DNA of 64,000 nt, taken from NCBI RefSeq assembly GCF_021012795.1, contig NZ_VFYU01000004.1, positions 62,001 to 126,000 on the forward strand. The letters are read 5' to 3'. Below are positions 54,169-62,222 of this stretch, piece after piece. Position numbers and translations under genes: made by a program. The notes beneath the pieces were generated by a model. It made no database searches and was not told where the DNA came from. It was given only the letters and a program-made list of their open reading frames with translations. Positions within the stretch are counted from its first letter, which is position 1; every line of letters begins with the position of its first letter. The stretch is from Psychrobacter sp. I-STPA10 (GTDB lineage: Bacteria; Pseudomonadota; Gammaproteobacteria; Pseudomonadales; Moraxellaceae).

Positions 54169-54186
54169 TCACTAACATATTAACAA
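54169..54186. promoter_or_regulatory. Weak candidate HpaR operator upstream of the aldehyde dehydrogenase gene
   Basis: TCACTAACATATTAACAA agrees with TTACTAATATATTAGTAA at 14 of 18 positions and is placed in the promoter region. Confidence 0.35.
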
Positions 54187-54395
54187 ATATAGTATGTCTG
54201 TCAAACTATTTTATAAAAATATTTTTCTAAAATTTTGCACTCATAACTGTCTTTAATAGTAGCAATTGATATGCACTAAAAAACCATCTAAATAGTGCTA
54301 AATATCAACAGGATATGCGACAATAATGGCCACATGCTCCACGTTAATTTGCTATTGAACGACTCTATAACAAACACCCAACAATCAAATTAAAT

Positions 54396-54527
54396 AGGAC
54401 TTACGCAAAAGTACGATATTTGTCTTATAAAGCGGCTGGGAATTATTTACGAAGCCTCTGAAACTACGTACAGCCAGCGAGTAAATGATTACCAGACGCT
54501 AATAATCTAGAAAAATGCGTAAGTCTT
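54396..54527. repeat. MITE-like element, family B
   Basis: 132 bases with inverted termini AGGACTTACGCA and TGCGTAAGTCTT, and an internal core ACGTACAGCCAGCGAG. It is the complement-oriented counterpart of the copy at 11497 and inserts just before the DUF1971 gene. The rest of 54061-54553 is promoter DNA with no gene seen. Confidence 0.75.
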
Positions 54528-54553
54528 ATTAAAATATAACTGAAGGAATCATT

Positions 54554-54940
54554 ATGCATCATCAAATCATCCCCAGTCATTGGCGAGTCAAACGCTCAAC
54601 CCCCTTTTTTACCAAAGATAATATTCCTGAGGCCCTGTTAACCCACCACAATACAGCCGCAGGCATATTTGGACAGATTTGTGTGATGCAAGGTGTCGTT
54701 ACTTTTTACGGTTTTGCCAGTGAAGAAGCCACTGAGCCTGAAAAGACCATCATAATCAAAGCAGGTGAATTTGCCACTACCCCACCGCAATATTGGCATC
54801 GTGTTGAGTTAAGTGATGATGCTCAGTTTAATATTAATTTTTGGGCAGACCCTACCGATACAAAAGAGTCCGCCTCTAATAAACTATTCAATAGCTCTAA
54901 GATTCATAGCAAACCCATCACAAAGCTATTTGATGAATAA
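54554..54940 (+). CDS. DUF1971 cupin-like protein
   Basis: The 128-residue protein matches the DUF1971/TehB N-terminal-like family: VKRSTPFFTKDNIPEALLTHHNTAAGIFGQI followed by VMQGVVTFYGF and EFATTPPQYWHRVEL, ending in FNINFWADP. The paired His/Glu-style positions suggest a small beta-barrel that could bind a ligand or metal. Members are linked to tellurite resistance by name only; the function is unknown. The last 15 residues are polar and not part of the domain. GAAGGA lies upstream of the ATG. Confidence 0.75.
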   Translation: MHHQIIPSHWRVKRSTPFFTKDNIPEALLTHHNTAAGIFGQICVMQGVVTFYGFASEEATEPEKTIIIKAGEFATTPPQYWHRVELSDDAQFNINFWADPTDTKESASNKLFNSSKIHSKPITKLFDE

Positions 54941-54985
54941 CTGGTTTGAGCACTAAGTTTAAGCACTAAGCAAAGAGATAATCTA

Positions 54986-55150
54986 AGAACCTGTATTCAC
55001 AACCCACAATGGTCGCTTTTTGCCTAAGATAGACGTACTACTGCGTTAAATTTTGGATTAAATAGAATGACTATTCGCCCAAAAATTTGCCTTGTATTAC
55101 GCCATTTTAGTCTAAAAATCCTCTAATTTTGGATTATGAATACAGGTTCT
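54986..55150. repeat. MITE-like element, family A, complete copy
   Basis: 165 bases bounded by AGAACCTGTATTCACAA and TTATGAATACAGGTTCT, inverted repeats with one mismatch over 17. The partial copy at 1-114 is in opposite orientation. It abuts the sel1-like remnant and may have truncated it. Confidence 0.8.
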
Positions 55151-55268
55151 AATTCGTAACTGGCAAATCAGTGAACACACTTATGCTGGCTAATAAAAGT
55201 AAAAGGGGTAATAATAGAGGCTATAGGGGTTATAGACGCTGTGGGTGGATAGCTGTTCGATGTTTCAT
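55151..55268 (-). pseudogene. Degraded 5' end of a Sel1-type exported protein gene
   Basis: Read on the minus strand from the ATG at 55268, the segment aligns with the leader of the Sel1 gene at 36755-37177; both contain a CCTCTA-TTATTA-CCCCTT-type leucine run encoding PLLLPLLLLLAS followed by FTD. In-frame stops (TAA, TAG) precede the leucine run and the body of the gene is gone, cut at the family A element. Confidence 0.6.
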
Positions 55269-55276
55269 GTGAAAAC

Positions 55277-55385
55277 TTCCTTTTTAAATTATGTGCTGAT
55301 AACTTTATTTTAAGCCAAAAAAAACTTGCTAAGGCAGTTACCTTAACAAGTTTATTAGTTTTTTGAAATAATACTTTTAATTAAT
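55277..55385. repeat. Direct repeat, right copy, containing the dnaJ terminator
   Basis: It matches 37186-37285 in the same orientation at roughly 85% by eye. The hairpin at 55322-55353 (AAACTTG...CAAGTTT with an extended stem) followed by eight U on the minus strand lies about 40 bases after the dnaJ stop and is its natural terminator. Confidence 0.7.
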
Positions 55386-55389
55386 ATTC

Positions 55390-56520
55390 CTAGTCAAAGA
55401 GGTCGCCTAACTTTTCAAAAAATGATTTTTTGTTGGGTGATTGATGATGTTTACCATCACCATCTAGGGTTTCTTGGAACTGACGTAACAAGTCTTTTTG
55501 CTCACGAGTTAGGTTCACAGGAGTTTCGACCATAATACGGCAAATCATATCACCTTTCATGGTAGTACGGACTGGCGTCACCCCTTTACCACGCACACGT
55601 AGCAGTTTGCCACTTTGGGTGCCTTCTGCCACTTTGATTTTCACTTTACCATCAAGGGTGGGGATTTCCACTTCTTTACCTAATGCCGCATCGGTGATAC
55701 TGACAGGCACGTCCATATAAAGGTCAGCCCCTTGACGCTTAAATACGGGATGTTCTTTTACTTGAACTTCGACATATAAGTCGCCATTTTGCACGCCTGC
55801 ACCGCCTGCTTCACCTTCTCCTGCTAGGCGTACTCTATCACCATCATCGACCCCTGCTGGAATAGAGACTTCAAGGGTACGCGATTTGTCTGTGACGCCG
55901 CTACCATGGCAGTCTTTACATGGGTTTTTGATTTGTTTACCTGAGCCACCACAGTGAGGGCAGGTCTGCTGCACCGCAAAAAATCCTTGCTGCATACGCA
56001 CTTGCCCTTGTCCATGACAGGTCTGACAAGTGACCACATCTGAGGCATCTTTTGCACCTTTACCATCACAGGTTTCACAAGGGGCAGGCGCAGTAAAGCT
56101 GATTTCTTTTTTGCAACCACGCACCGCTTCTTCTAAGGTCAGCTCAATAACGTAACGTAAGTCTGAACCACGGCGCGAACGTCCACCACCACGAGATTGC
56201 CCAAAAATATCACCAAAGTTACCAAAAATATCACCAAAGATGTCTTGGAAGTTGCCTGCCCCAGCACCACCAAAGCCACCACCGCCCATGCCATTTTCAA
56301 AGGCAGCATGCCCCATGCGGTCATAAGCGGCACGTTTATCACTATCACTCAATACTTCATACGCCATAGATGCTTCTTTGAATTTTTCTTCAGCATCAGG
56401 GTCATCTGAGTTACGGTCTGGATGGTATTTCATCGCAAGCTTACGATAAGCTCGCTTAATCTCTTTTTCATCGGCAGTTTTACTCACCCCCAACACTTCA
56501 TAAAAATCACGCTTACTCAT
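55390..56520 (-). CDS. dnaJ: Chaperone protein DnaJ
   Basis: Class A J-protein partner of DnaK. The ATG at 56520 with AGGAGAG upstream gives [18 protein letters not shown]; the frame continues 39 bases further up without support. 376 residues: J-domain with HPD ([10 protein letters not shown]), Gly/Phe-rich linker ([18 protein letters not shown]), four zinc motifs [24 protein letters not shown] and CKDCHGSG, and the C-terminal peptide-binding and dimer domains. dnaK is not adjacent in this window; a parS site lies just upstream. Confidence 0.95.
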   Translation of the reverse strand: MSKRDFYEVLGVSKTADEKEIKRAYRKLAMKYHPDRNSDDPDAEEKFKEASMAYEVLSDSDKRAAYDRMGHAAFENGMGGGGFGGAGAGNFQDIFGDIFGNFGDIFGQSRGGGRSRRGSDLRYVIELTLEEAVRGCKKEISFTAPAPCETCDGKGAKDASDVVTCQTCHGQGQVRMQQGFFAVQQTCPHCGGSGKQIKNPCKDCHGSGVTDKSRTLEVSIPAGVDDGDRVRLAGEGEAGGAGVQNGDLYVEVQVKEHPVFKRQGADLYMDVPVSITDAALGKEVEIPTLDGKVKIKVAEGTQSGKLLRVRGKGVTPVRTTMKGDMICRIMVETPVNLTREQKDLLRQFQETLDGDGKHHQSPNKKSFFEKLGDLFD

Positions 56521-56551
56521 AAACTCTCCTGTCATTGGCTCTATAATTGCA

Positions 56552-56567
56552 TGTTTCACGTGAAACT
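56552..56567. promoter_or_regulatory. parS-like site upstream of dnaJ
   Basis: TGTTTCACGTGAAACT matches the 16-base parS consensus TGTTTCACGTGAAACA at 15 positions. It lies in the dnaJ leader. Confidence 0.75.
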
Positions 56568-56647
56568 ATCTTGGTCACTCTTGAAAGTATTGCCCTATGG
56601 CTAAGATGGTTTAATAAACTTAGTAAAACAGCAACTATCGGCTAAAT

Positions 56648-56761
56648 ATGATAAATTTTGTAAAAAAAAAGATAAAAGATTGCGCTATTAATGGTGGTCG
56701 GTTGAATATTTATCAAGCCAAAACCGATAATAATCTTTGGCTGTTCATTCCTTTTAGTTAA
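56648..56761 (+). CDS. Possible small ORF (37 residues)
   Basis: An ATG-initiated frame of 37 codons, with a Lys-rich start from an A9 run and an ending LWLFIPFS, in the 400-base gap between dnaJ and the DUF2939 gene. There is no clear ribosome-binding site and the family is unknown; it may be the remnant of a longer gene. Listed because nothing else explains the segment. Confidence 0.2.
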   Translation: MINFVKKKIKDCAINGGRLNIYQAKTDNNLWLFIPFS

Positions 56762-56920
56762 TTGGCTCAGTCAGATACTTTGAAGCAATAAAAGTAGGCA
56801 GCAGGTGGTAACGATTATAATTTAAGCGTGATAAACTACCGTAAGACAAAAGCATTATGCTAGATTTATCCATCAATAAAAATATAACGGCAGTTATGTA
56901 GGCGAGCTGAGCAACTGATT

Positions 56921-57580
56921 ATGAAAAAATTTATCACCTTTTTATTCTTCCTGTTGATATTATGTGTGGCAGTGTTTGCAGGCTCGCCCTACTATACTGC
57001 TTATCAACTCAAAAATGCGTATGATGCAAAAGATGGGGCAGCCATCGCCAATCAAATCGATTATGACAGCTTGCGTCCCAATATCCAAAGTCAACTCAAT
57101 ACAAAGTTTGCCAATACATTAAGCGACTATCCGATGGTGGCACAACTTGGGGGGACTGCATTGACACAAGCTGCCGATGAGTTTATTGATCGCTCAGTAG
57201 AAGGGGCAATTACGCCACAAAATATTGAGCGTATCATCACCACCCAAGGGCAGGCAAATCAAGCCACCAAAGAGCTGGCAGCCGCTTGGGCAATTGCCAG
57301 TAATCAAGTGAATTTACAAAACTTAATCCAAGACTTAATTATCCAACGTGGTGATATTGATGCGGTGGTCAAAAACCAAATGCAAATCATGATGGATAAG
57401 CAAGCTGAGACACTTGAGGCGCATGTGGCACAAGGTGAAGACAGCAATAAACCACAACTTAACTATTGCGGTATTAACTGCTTTGCTATTTCAGGAAATG
57501 TCAAAGGCTATCCTGTGACGGTAGAGATGCAGCGGCAAGGGCTGATTGAATGGAAAATTGTCAATGTGGTATTGCCTTAA
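56921..57580 (+). CDS. DUF2939 family protein
   Basis: The 219-residue protein has one N-terminal hydrophobic helix (FITFLFFLLILCVAVFAG) as signal sequence or anchor, followed by SPYYTAYQLKNAYDAKDGAAIANQIDYDSLRPNIQSQL, which is the DUF2939 hallmark (shown to the reader as blocks SPYYTAYQLKNAYDAKD and IDYDSLRPNIQSQL). The C-terminal portion is strand-rich with CGINCF, a possible disulfide, and VTVEMQRQGLIEWKIVNV. The function of the family is unknown; a periplasmic or membrane-bound location is inferred. Single gene, followed by a repeat. Confidence 0.78.
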   Translation: MKKFITFLFFLLILCVAVFAGSPYYTAYQLKNAYDAKDGAAIANQIDYDSLRPNIQSQLNTKFANTLSDYPMVAQLGGTALTQAADEFIDRSVEGAITPQNIERIITTQGQANQATKELAAAWAIASNQVNLQNLIQDLIIQRGDIDAVVKNQMQIMMDKQAETLEAHVAQGEDSNKPQLNYCGINCFAISGNVKGYPVTVEMQRQGLIEWKIVNVVLP

Positions 57581-57640
57581 TCAAGCACTTCTTTGGTTGC
57601 TTATTTAAAGACTGACATTCAAGATTGAGATTAAAGGGTC

Positions 57641-57759
57641 ATACGCCACTCTCAACTTATAAAACCCCCTCCTAACCTCCCCCTTCAAAAGGAGGAGGAA
57701 CTGGTTTTTAAGTCCTCTCCTTAATTTGAGGACTTAAAAACCAGTTTCTCAAACTCCAC
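57641..57759. repeat. CTCAACTT-terminus repeat, partial copy
   Basis: The left end ATACGCCACTCTCAACTTA and the first arms match the copy at 22436; the right half is replaced by a second inverted copy of the AACTGGTTTTTAAGTCCTC segment and ends near CTCAAACTCCACTTT. It overlaps the region just past the DsbC-like stop codon. Confidence 0.65.
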
Positions 57760-57764
57760 TTTAA

Positions 57765-58856
57765 CTACTGCACACCCAAAAATTGTAGAAATTCGGGGTG
57801 CTCAAAACTACCCTGATATATTTCCCCATCATCTCGATAAATGGCAGGTGTGGCAAATACAGCAAGTCCCGCTGCAATGTTACGATTGGCAAGTAATGGG
57901 TTGGTTTGCTGATTGGCACACTGGTTTAATGGCAAAGTTTCTGGGTCTTGGGTCATTGCTTGGTCAAAGAGTTGTTTACGACGGTTGCCATTTTGCTCAC
58001 ACCAAATCTGCCGCATCGGTTCAAACGATTCCTCATAGGTAGGATAACCAATGGTTTTAATGGTCACTCCTTTGGCGTTCAGCATTGGGATAAGACGATG
58101 AAAGCGACGACAATAAGGGCAATGAATATCAGTGGCGACATACACCACCGCTTGCTCAGGTGATGTGGCAGGATAGGTAATCAGTTGACTGTTATCTAAT
58201 TGCGCAAAAACTTGTTGATTTTTACGTCGTTCAAATTCTGCGTCAAGTCCGACTAATTGCCCTTGCCAGATACGTGAAATCTCACCCTCTGTAAAATATT
58301 TGCCATCATTAGACACCAAAAATGGGACACCTTCAATCGTTGTCCCCCATATCACGCCTTCCACTGCGGTATGGAACAAAGGTATATCAGCGTTTATATT
58401 TTTCAATTGTGACATATTGGCAAGTAATGACTGTCGCAATGCAGCACTCACAGGCGAGCCAAGTGGCTGCTTTGGCTCAACAGATGGTGTTGATAGATGT
58501 GGGCTGGGATTGGGGTGCAACTCTCCTTGCATCACATACTGCCCATCTGCGGTAATGTGCAATGGCGGCTGTCCAGCTAAATTCACTTGATACATATTCG
58601 GTAGCTTTGAGGGTACGATGCTTAATATGGCAACTTTGATGCCCGCATTTTGCAAAGTCTGGCGAATATGCTGCTGGATAGATTGAGGTACTTTTGTTGG
58701 TTGGAGTTGTTGAGCTTGAGAGCTAACTTGTGAAGATTTTGTTTGACTCACTTGACTGGTTTGAGCATAAGCAAAATTAGGGACAACACTGGTTAAAAAT
58801 AAAGCAAAAATGAGTGATTTTTTATGGGTAAGTTTTGAGCTATAAATACTAAGCAT
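57765..58856 (-). CDS. DsbC/DsbG-like thiol:disulfide isomerase with doubled N-terminal domain
   Basis: The ATG at 58856, with AGGA five to eight bases before it, gives about 363 residues starting with a signal peptide (SLIFALFLTSVVPNFAYA). An ATG at 58880 is possible. The C-terminal half is a thioredoxin fold with the active site CPYC in DIHCPYCRRFH, later ATPAIYRDDGEIYQG (cis-Pro region). Before it are two segments resembling the DsbC dimerisation domain (PPLHITADGQYVMQGEL; VPFLVSNDGKYFTEGEI), whereas E. coli DsbC (236 residues) has one. It is likely periplasmic; isomerase activity is inferred. Confidence 0.8.
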   Translation of the reverse strand: MLSIYSSKLTHKKSLIFALFLTSVVPNFAYAQTSQVSQTKSSQVSSQAQQLQPTKVPQSIQQHIRQTLQNAGIKVAILSIVPSKLPNMYQVNLAGQPPLHITADGQYVMQGELHPNPSPHLSTPSVEPKQPLGSPVSAALRQSLLANMSQLKNINADIPLFHTAVEGVIWGTTIEGVPFLVSNDGKYFTEGEISRIWQGQLVGLDAEFERRKNQQVFAQLDNSQLITYPATSPEQAVVYVATDIHCPYCRRFHRLIPMLNAKGVTIKTIGYPTYEESFEPMRQIWCEQNGNRRKQLFDQAMTQDPETLPLNQCANQQTNPLLANRNIAAGLAVFATPAIYRDDGEIYQGSFEHPEFLQFLGVQ

Positions 58857-58890
58857 AAAGTTCCTATTCATGATTTTCAATGACAGATTA

Positions 58891-59214
58891 CTATAAATGA
58901 ATATAGTTAATTGCTTTGATTACTTTACCTTGCCAATCATACTCTTTGATTGTGCTGATGTATTGAATTAATGATTGCTCACTGATTTCTATTAATGTGG
59001 CAGGGCGAATGTCTAGCTGTCTTTTTTTAAGGGCAAAATCACAGGCTTGGGTCAGATTGCCCACCGCATCAATTGATGACCAAAAGAGCTGATACTCGGC
59101 ACAAAAAAAGTAAATCTTACCATCATAAAATCTATCAATAATACAAAACTCAACGCCATCACTTTGACGCTCAAAAGCATGTTTGTCTTGATAAACAAAA
59201 TAGACTTGTTTCAT
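58891..59214 (-). CDS. Small protein of unknown function
   Basis: 107 residues with no signal peptide and no family I recognise. It begins MKQVYFVYQDKHAFERQSDG, then FCIIDRFYDGKIYFFCAEYQ, suggesting a compact alpha/beta cytosolic domain. It lies 34 bases upstream of the DsbC-like gene on the same strand and may be co-transcribed. The aromatic-rich composition and lack of a clear ribosome-binding site leave some doubt. Confidence 0.5.
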   Translation of the reverse strand: MKQVYFVYQDKHAFERQSDGVEFCIIDRFYDGKIYFFCAEYQLFWSSIDAVGNLTQACDFALKKRQLDIRPATLIEISEQSLIQYISTIKEYDWQGKVIKAINYIHL

Positions 59215-59265
59215 AGCTATTATTTTATTAATAGAACTGATATCGGTGGTGTTCTAAAAAGTATG

Positions 59266-59410
59266 CTACCCCCTCCCTAACCCTCCCCCAAAGGGGGAGG
59301 GAACTGTTTTCCCTCCCTGAGAGTCGTTAAAAAATTGCATTGCAATTTTAGCCTCGCAAGGGAATTTTTTTAAATAGAAATTCCTAAAAAGAGGGGGCTA
59401 GAGGGAGAGA
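59266..59410. repeat. CCCCCTCC-arm repeat with nested hairpin
   Basis: Arms TACCCCCTCCCTAACCCTCC and AGAGGGGGCTAGAGGGAG surround AACTGTTTTCCCTCCC and a small perfect palindrome AAATTGCATTGCAATTT at about 59331-59347. It shares arm sequences but not the CTCAACTT ends with the main family. It occupies much of the 305-base gap before rsuA. Confidence 0.6.
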
Positions 59411-59519
59411 TAAAACTATGGTAATTTATTAAAAATAACCACAGCATACTTTTTCAAACACTATCCTTATATCAATAACACCCTTATTAACCGCCACTTT
59501 TAATAGTCAATAATAGCCA

Positions 59520-60224
59520 TCAAAACTGTGCAATTTCATCAGCGGTTAAAAAGCGACTTTCACCTTTTTCTAAGCCTGCTAACGTGATATTACCAATACT
59601 TGCCCTATGTAGCTCGGTGACTTTATTACCAAAATAGCCCATCATACGTTTAACTTGATGGTATTTGCCTTCGGTCAACACTAATCGGGCGTGAGTGTCA
59701 TCAATAAACTCCAAGATGGCAGGTTTGGTCTTTTCATAATCGCCTTCTAGCAAGATACCTTGTGCCACTTTTGCCACCGCATTGGCTTGAGCATCCTCGT
59801 CCATTGGCTCGGCAAGGGTTAGCTCATATACCTTATCATGCTGATGCTTGGGGCTGGTGACTCGGTGCAACCATTTACCATCATCGCTCAGCAATAATGC
59901 CCCTGTGGTATCGACATCCAGTCGCCCTGCAATACGCAAGCTATCAAGCTCTGGTACAGCAATCAACTCGGTGACAATGGGATACTCTTTGGCTTTTAGG
60001 GTACATTCAAAGCCTTCTGGTTTATACAACAAAATATAACGATTGCCTGTCGCCACTGATAACGGCTCACCTGCCCACATCACCTCATCATTTAGCTCAT
60101 CAACGTGCATACTGCCATCTTTAACCACCTCATCATTGACGGTAATCTCTTCGGCGTGTAGTACCTTTTTTGCCTCTTTGCGTGACAGCTCGGTGGCTTT
60201 ACTAATAAATTTATCCAATCGCAT
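59520..60224 (-). CDS. rsuA: 16S rRNA pseudouridine-516 synthase RsuA
   Basis: Converts U516 of 16S rRNA to pseudouridine. 234 residues: an N-terminal S4 RNA-binding domain (MRLDKFISKATELSRKEAKK) and the catalytic domain with GRLDVDTTGALLLSDDGKW, whose Asp is the catalytic residue, plus KVYELTLAEP and EGKYHQVKRMMGYFGNKV. Size and start match RsuA rather than RluB/E/F. Divergent from the YigZ-family gene. Confidence 0.9.
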   Translation of the reverse strand: MRLDKFISKATELSRKEAKKVLHAEEITVNDEVVKDGSMHVDELNDEVMWAGEPLSVATGNRYILLYKPEGFECTLKAKEYPIVTELIAVPELDSLRIAGRLDVDTTGALLLSDDGKWLHRVTSPKHQHDKVYELTLAEPMDEDAQANAVAKVAQGILLEGDYEKTKPAILEFIDDTHARLVLTEGKYHQVKRMMGYFGNKVTELHRASIGNITLAGLEKGESRFLTADEIAQF

Positions 60225-60343
60225 TTATGCTATCCTATAATTTGTCATAAACGTTTTATGACCTCTAAAAATTTTATACGACCAGTTTACCATAACTTAC
60301 CCTCAACCTTAGCCTAATCCCATTAACAAATAGCACCAAACCC

Positions 60344-60952
60344 ATGACATATCAAACCCTTGCCAAAGCCGTCACCGCCCGATTAGAAATCAAAAAGTCG
60401 GAATTTATCGCCTATGCTTATCCTGTCAATAATCGGGAACAAGCAATGTTTCACGTGGAACAGTTGCGAGAAAAGTATCCCGATGCTCGCCACCACTGCT
60501 GGGCATATATCATTGGTGACCCCAATAACACCACCAGTGCAGGCTTTGATGATGATGGCGAACCTAACGGCACAGCAGGACGACCGATTTTAAACGTGCT
60601 ACAACACAAAGCCATCGGCAATATCATCATCATTGTGGTGCGTTATTTTGGTGGGATTAAATTGGGCGCTGGCGGGCTGACTCGGGCTTATGCAGGCTCA
60701 GCACAAGCGGTGGTCGATGTGATGCGTCTTACCCCTTATGTGCCAATGACTGAGGTTAAGATAGAAACTGACTTTGCCAATGAATCACAAATTCGCTATT
60801 TGGTGGAAAATGTGGGCGGTGAGGTGACGGACGTAAGCTATAGCAAAGTAGTCATACTACAAGTGTCATTAGCAGAATGTGAGGTGGCAACTTTGGACGA
60901 GAGTTTGGGCGGATTGGGGGAAATTATTAAAGATCACAATGATGAAGAATAA
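60344..60952 (+). CDS. yigZ: YigZ/IMPACT (UPF0029) family protein
   Basis: 202 residues with the UPF0029 signature: ARHHCWAYIIGD, FDDDGEPNGTAGRPIL and VVRYFGGIKLGAGGLTRAY, then a C-terminal ferredoxin-like half. The family has been linked to translation regulation (IMPACT in eukaryotes) but bacterial function is unclear. A parS-like sequence lies inside the coding region at 60447-60462, encoding part of AMFHVEQL. Confidence 0.88.
   Translation: MTYQTLAKAVTARLEIKKSEFIAYAYPVNNREQAMFHVEQLREKYPDARHHCWAYIIGDPNNTTSAGFDDDGEPNGTAGRPILNVLQHKAIGNIIIIVVRYFGGIKLGAGGLTRAYAGSAQAVVDVMRLTPYVPMTEVKIETDFANESQIRYLVENVGGEVTDVSYSKVVILQVSLAECEVATLDESLGGLGEIIKDHNDEE
60447..60462. promoter_or_regulatory. parS-like site inside the YigZ gene
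   Basis: TGTTTCACGTGGAACA matches the 16-base parS consensus at 15 positions. Intragenic parS sites are known in bacteria. Confidence 0.65.
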
Positions 60953-61127
60953 ACGAGATAAACAAACAGAAATAGTTCAGTGACCATTTGTGCACTAAAA
61001 CTATTGGATTTATCATAAGCAACAGGTATTATGTTTATCAGTTTGATGGGGCAGAATCTAAACCCAACCCTATCAACACACTTTAGCCATTACAAATAAA
61101 TAGCAAATATTAAGACAGAATCTACTT

Positions 61128-62114
61128 ATGACAACGCCAATAGCCTTTACACCCGAGCCATTCAAGCCGCCATTTTGGCTGTCTAACCCTCATCTACAAA
61201 CCATCTTACCCAAGTTCATCATGCCCGAACCACCACCGTATCGGCGCAGTTTGGCACTTGACTCCCGAGATGAGAGCGACATTGCCTATGATTTTTATGA
61301 CGCCGATGAGCCAACCCCTGCTGAGGGTGAGCGTTATCAGACACCGCTTATTGTGCTGTTTCATGGCTTAGAAGGCAGTAGCAAAAGCCATTATGCTCGT
61401 ACCCTTGCTTATTATGTCCACGCTCAAGGGTGGCATTTGGTTGTTGCTCACTTTCGTAGTTGTGGTGGTATGCCTGCACGCGGCAAAATATTTTATGAAG
61501 CAGGCGATACCCTAGAAATACACCATACTTTGCAGTATTTATCCAAACATTATGCTCATATTCATGCGGTTGGTACATCGCTTGGCGGTAGTGTCTTGGC
61601 AAAATATATGGGTGAATATGGTGATGATGCCAAGTGTCAATCTGCTGCCATTGTCTCTGCTCCACTGGACTTAGCTTCCTCATCTATTGCCATGGACAGG
61701 CTATTTGGTCGCAAAATTTACACCCCCTATTTGCTTAACCCCATTGTTGCCAAAGCACTGGAGCATCACTTGAGTCATGATGAGATTGCAGGGGTCAAAG
61801 CCAGTCGTCGCCTAAGCGATTTTGACCATGTGTTTACTGCCCCTCGCCATGGCTATCGCTCCAAAAATGACTATTATCATAAAGCCTCGGCGATGCCATT
61901 TTTGCATAAAATTAGCAAACCCACGCTGATTATCACCGCCAAAGATGATCCGTTTTTAGGTATTGTGCCTGATGTGGGTGATATCTCAGATAATGTCGTA
62001 CTATGTGAGCCAAAACATGGCGGACATATCGGCTTTTTGACATGGCATAATAAAAAGTTTAATACCGACTGGTATCCAAAAACGGTGATGCAGTTTTTTA
62101 CCAAGTATCCATAG
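61128..62114 (+). CDS. YheT-like alpha/beta hydrolase
   Basis: 328 residues of the YheT/ABHD1-like hydrolase group. The start FKPPFWLSNPHLQTILP is typical. LFHGLEGSSKSHYAR supplies the oxyanion region, GTSLGGSVLAKYMGE the nucleophile elbow (Ser), ITAKDDPFLG the acid and KHGGHIGFLTW the catalytic His. Substrates of the family are uncertain, possibly esters or lipids. Single gene with a terminator 36 bases after the stop. Confidence 0.88.
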   Translation: MTTPIAFTPEPFKPPFWLSNPHLQTILPKFIMPEPPPYRRSLALDSRDESDIAYDFYDADEPTPAEGERYQTPLIVLFHGLEGSSKSHYARTLAYYVHAQGWHLVVAHFRSCGGMPARGKIFYEAGDTLEIHHTLQYLSKHYAHIHAVGTSLGGSVLAKYMGEYGDDAKCQSAAIVSAPLDLASSSIAMDRLFGRKIYTPYLLNPIVAKALEHHLSHDEIAGVKASRRLSDFDHVFTAPRHGYRSKNDYYHKASAMPFLHKISKPTLIITAKDDPFLGIVPDVGDISDNVVLCEPKHGGHIGFLTWHNKKFNTDWYPKTVMQFFTKYP

Positions 62115-62149
62115 TGAGTATTCCTTATCACCAGCAGTAAATAAAAAAA

Positions 62150-62179
62150 AGCCTATCTTATTCTTATTATAGATAGGCT
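62150..62179. terminator. Bidirectional terminator
   Basis: AGCCTATCT and AGATAGGCT pair around a 12-base AT-rich loop with A and T runs on either side. It serves the convergent hydrolase and WG-repeat genes. Confidence 0.8.
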
Positions 62180-62222
62180 CTTTTATTAATCGCTAATCAT
62201 TAACCACTTTTAAAAAGTAGAC

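Noticed and set aside
55261..55276. Fourth parS-like site (TGTTTCATGTGAAAAC)
   Set aside because: Only 13 of 16 positions match and the palindrome is broken on the right side; probably coincidental.
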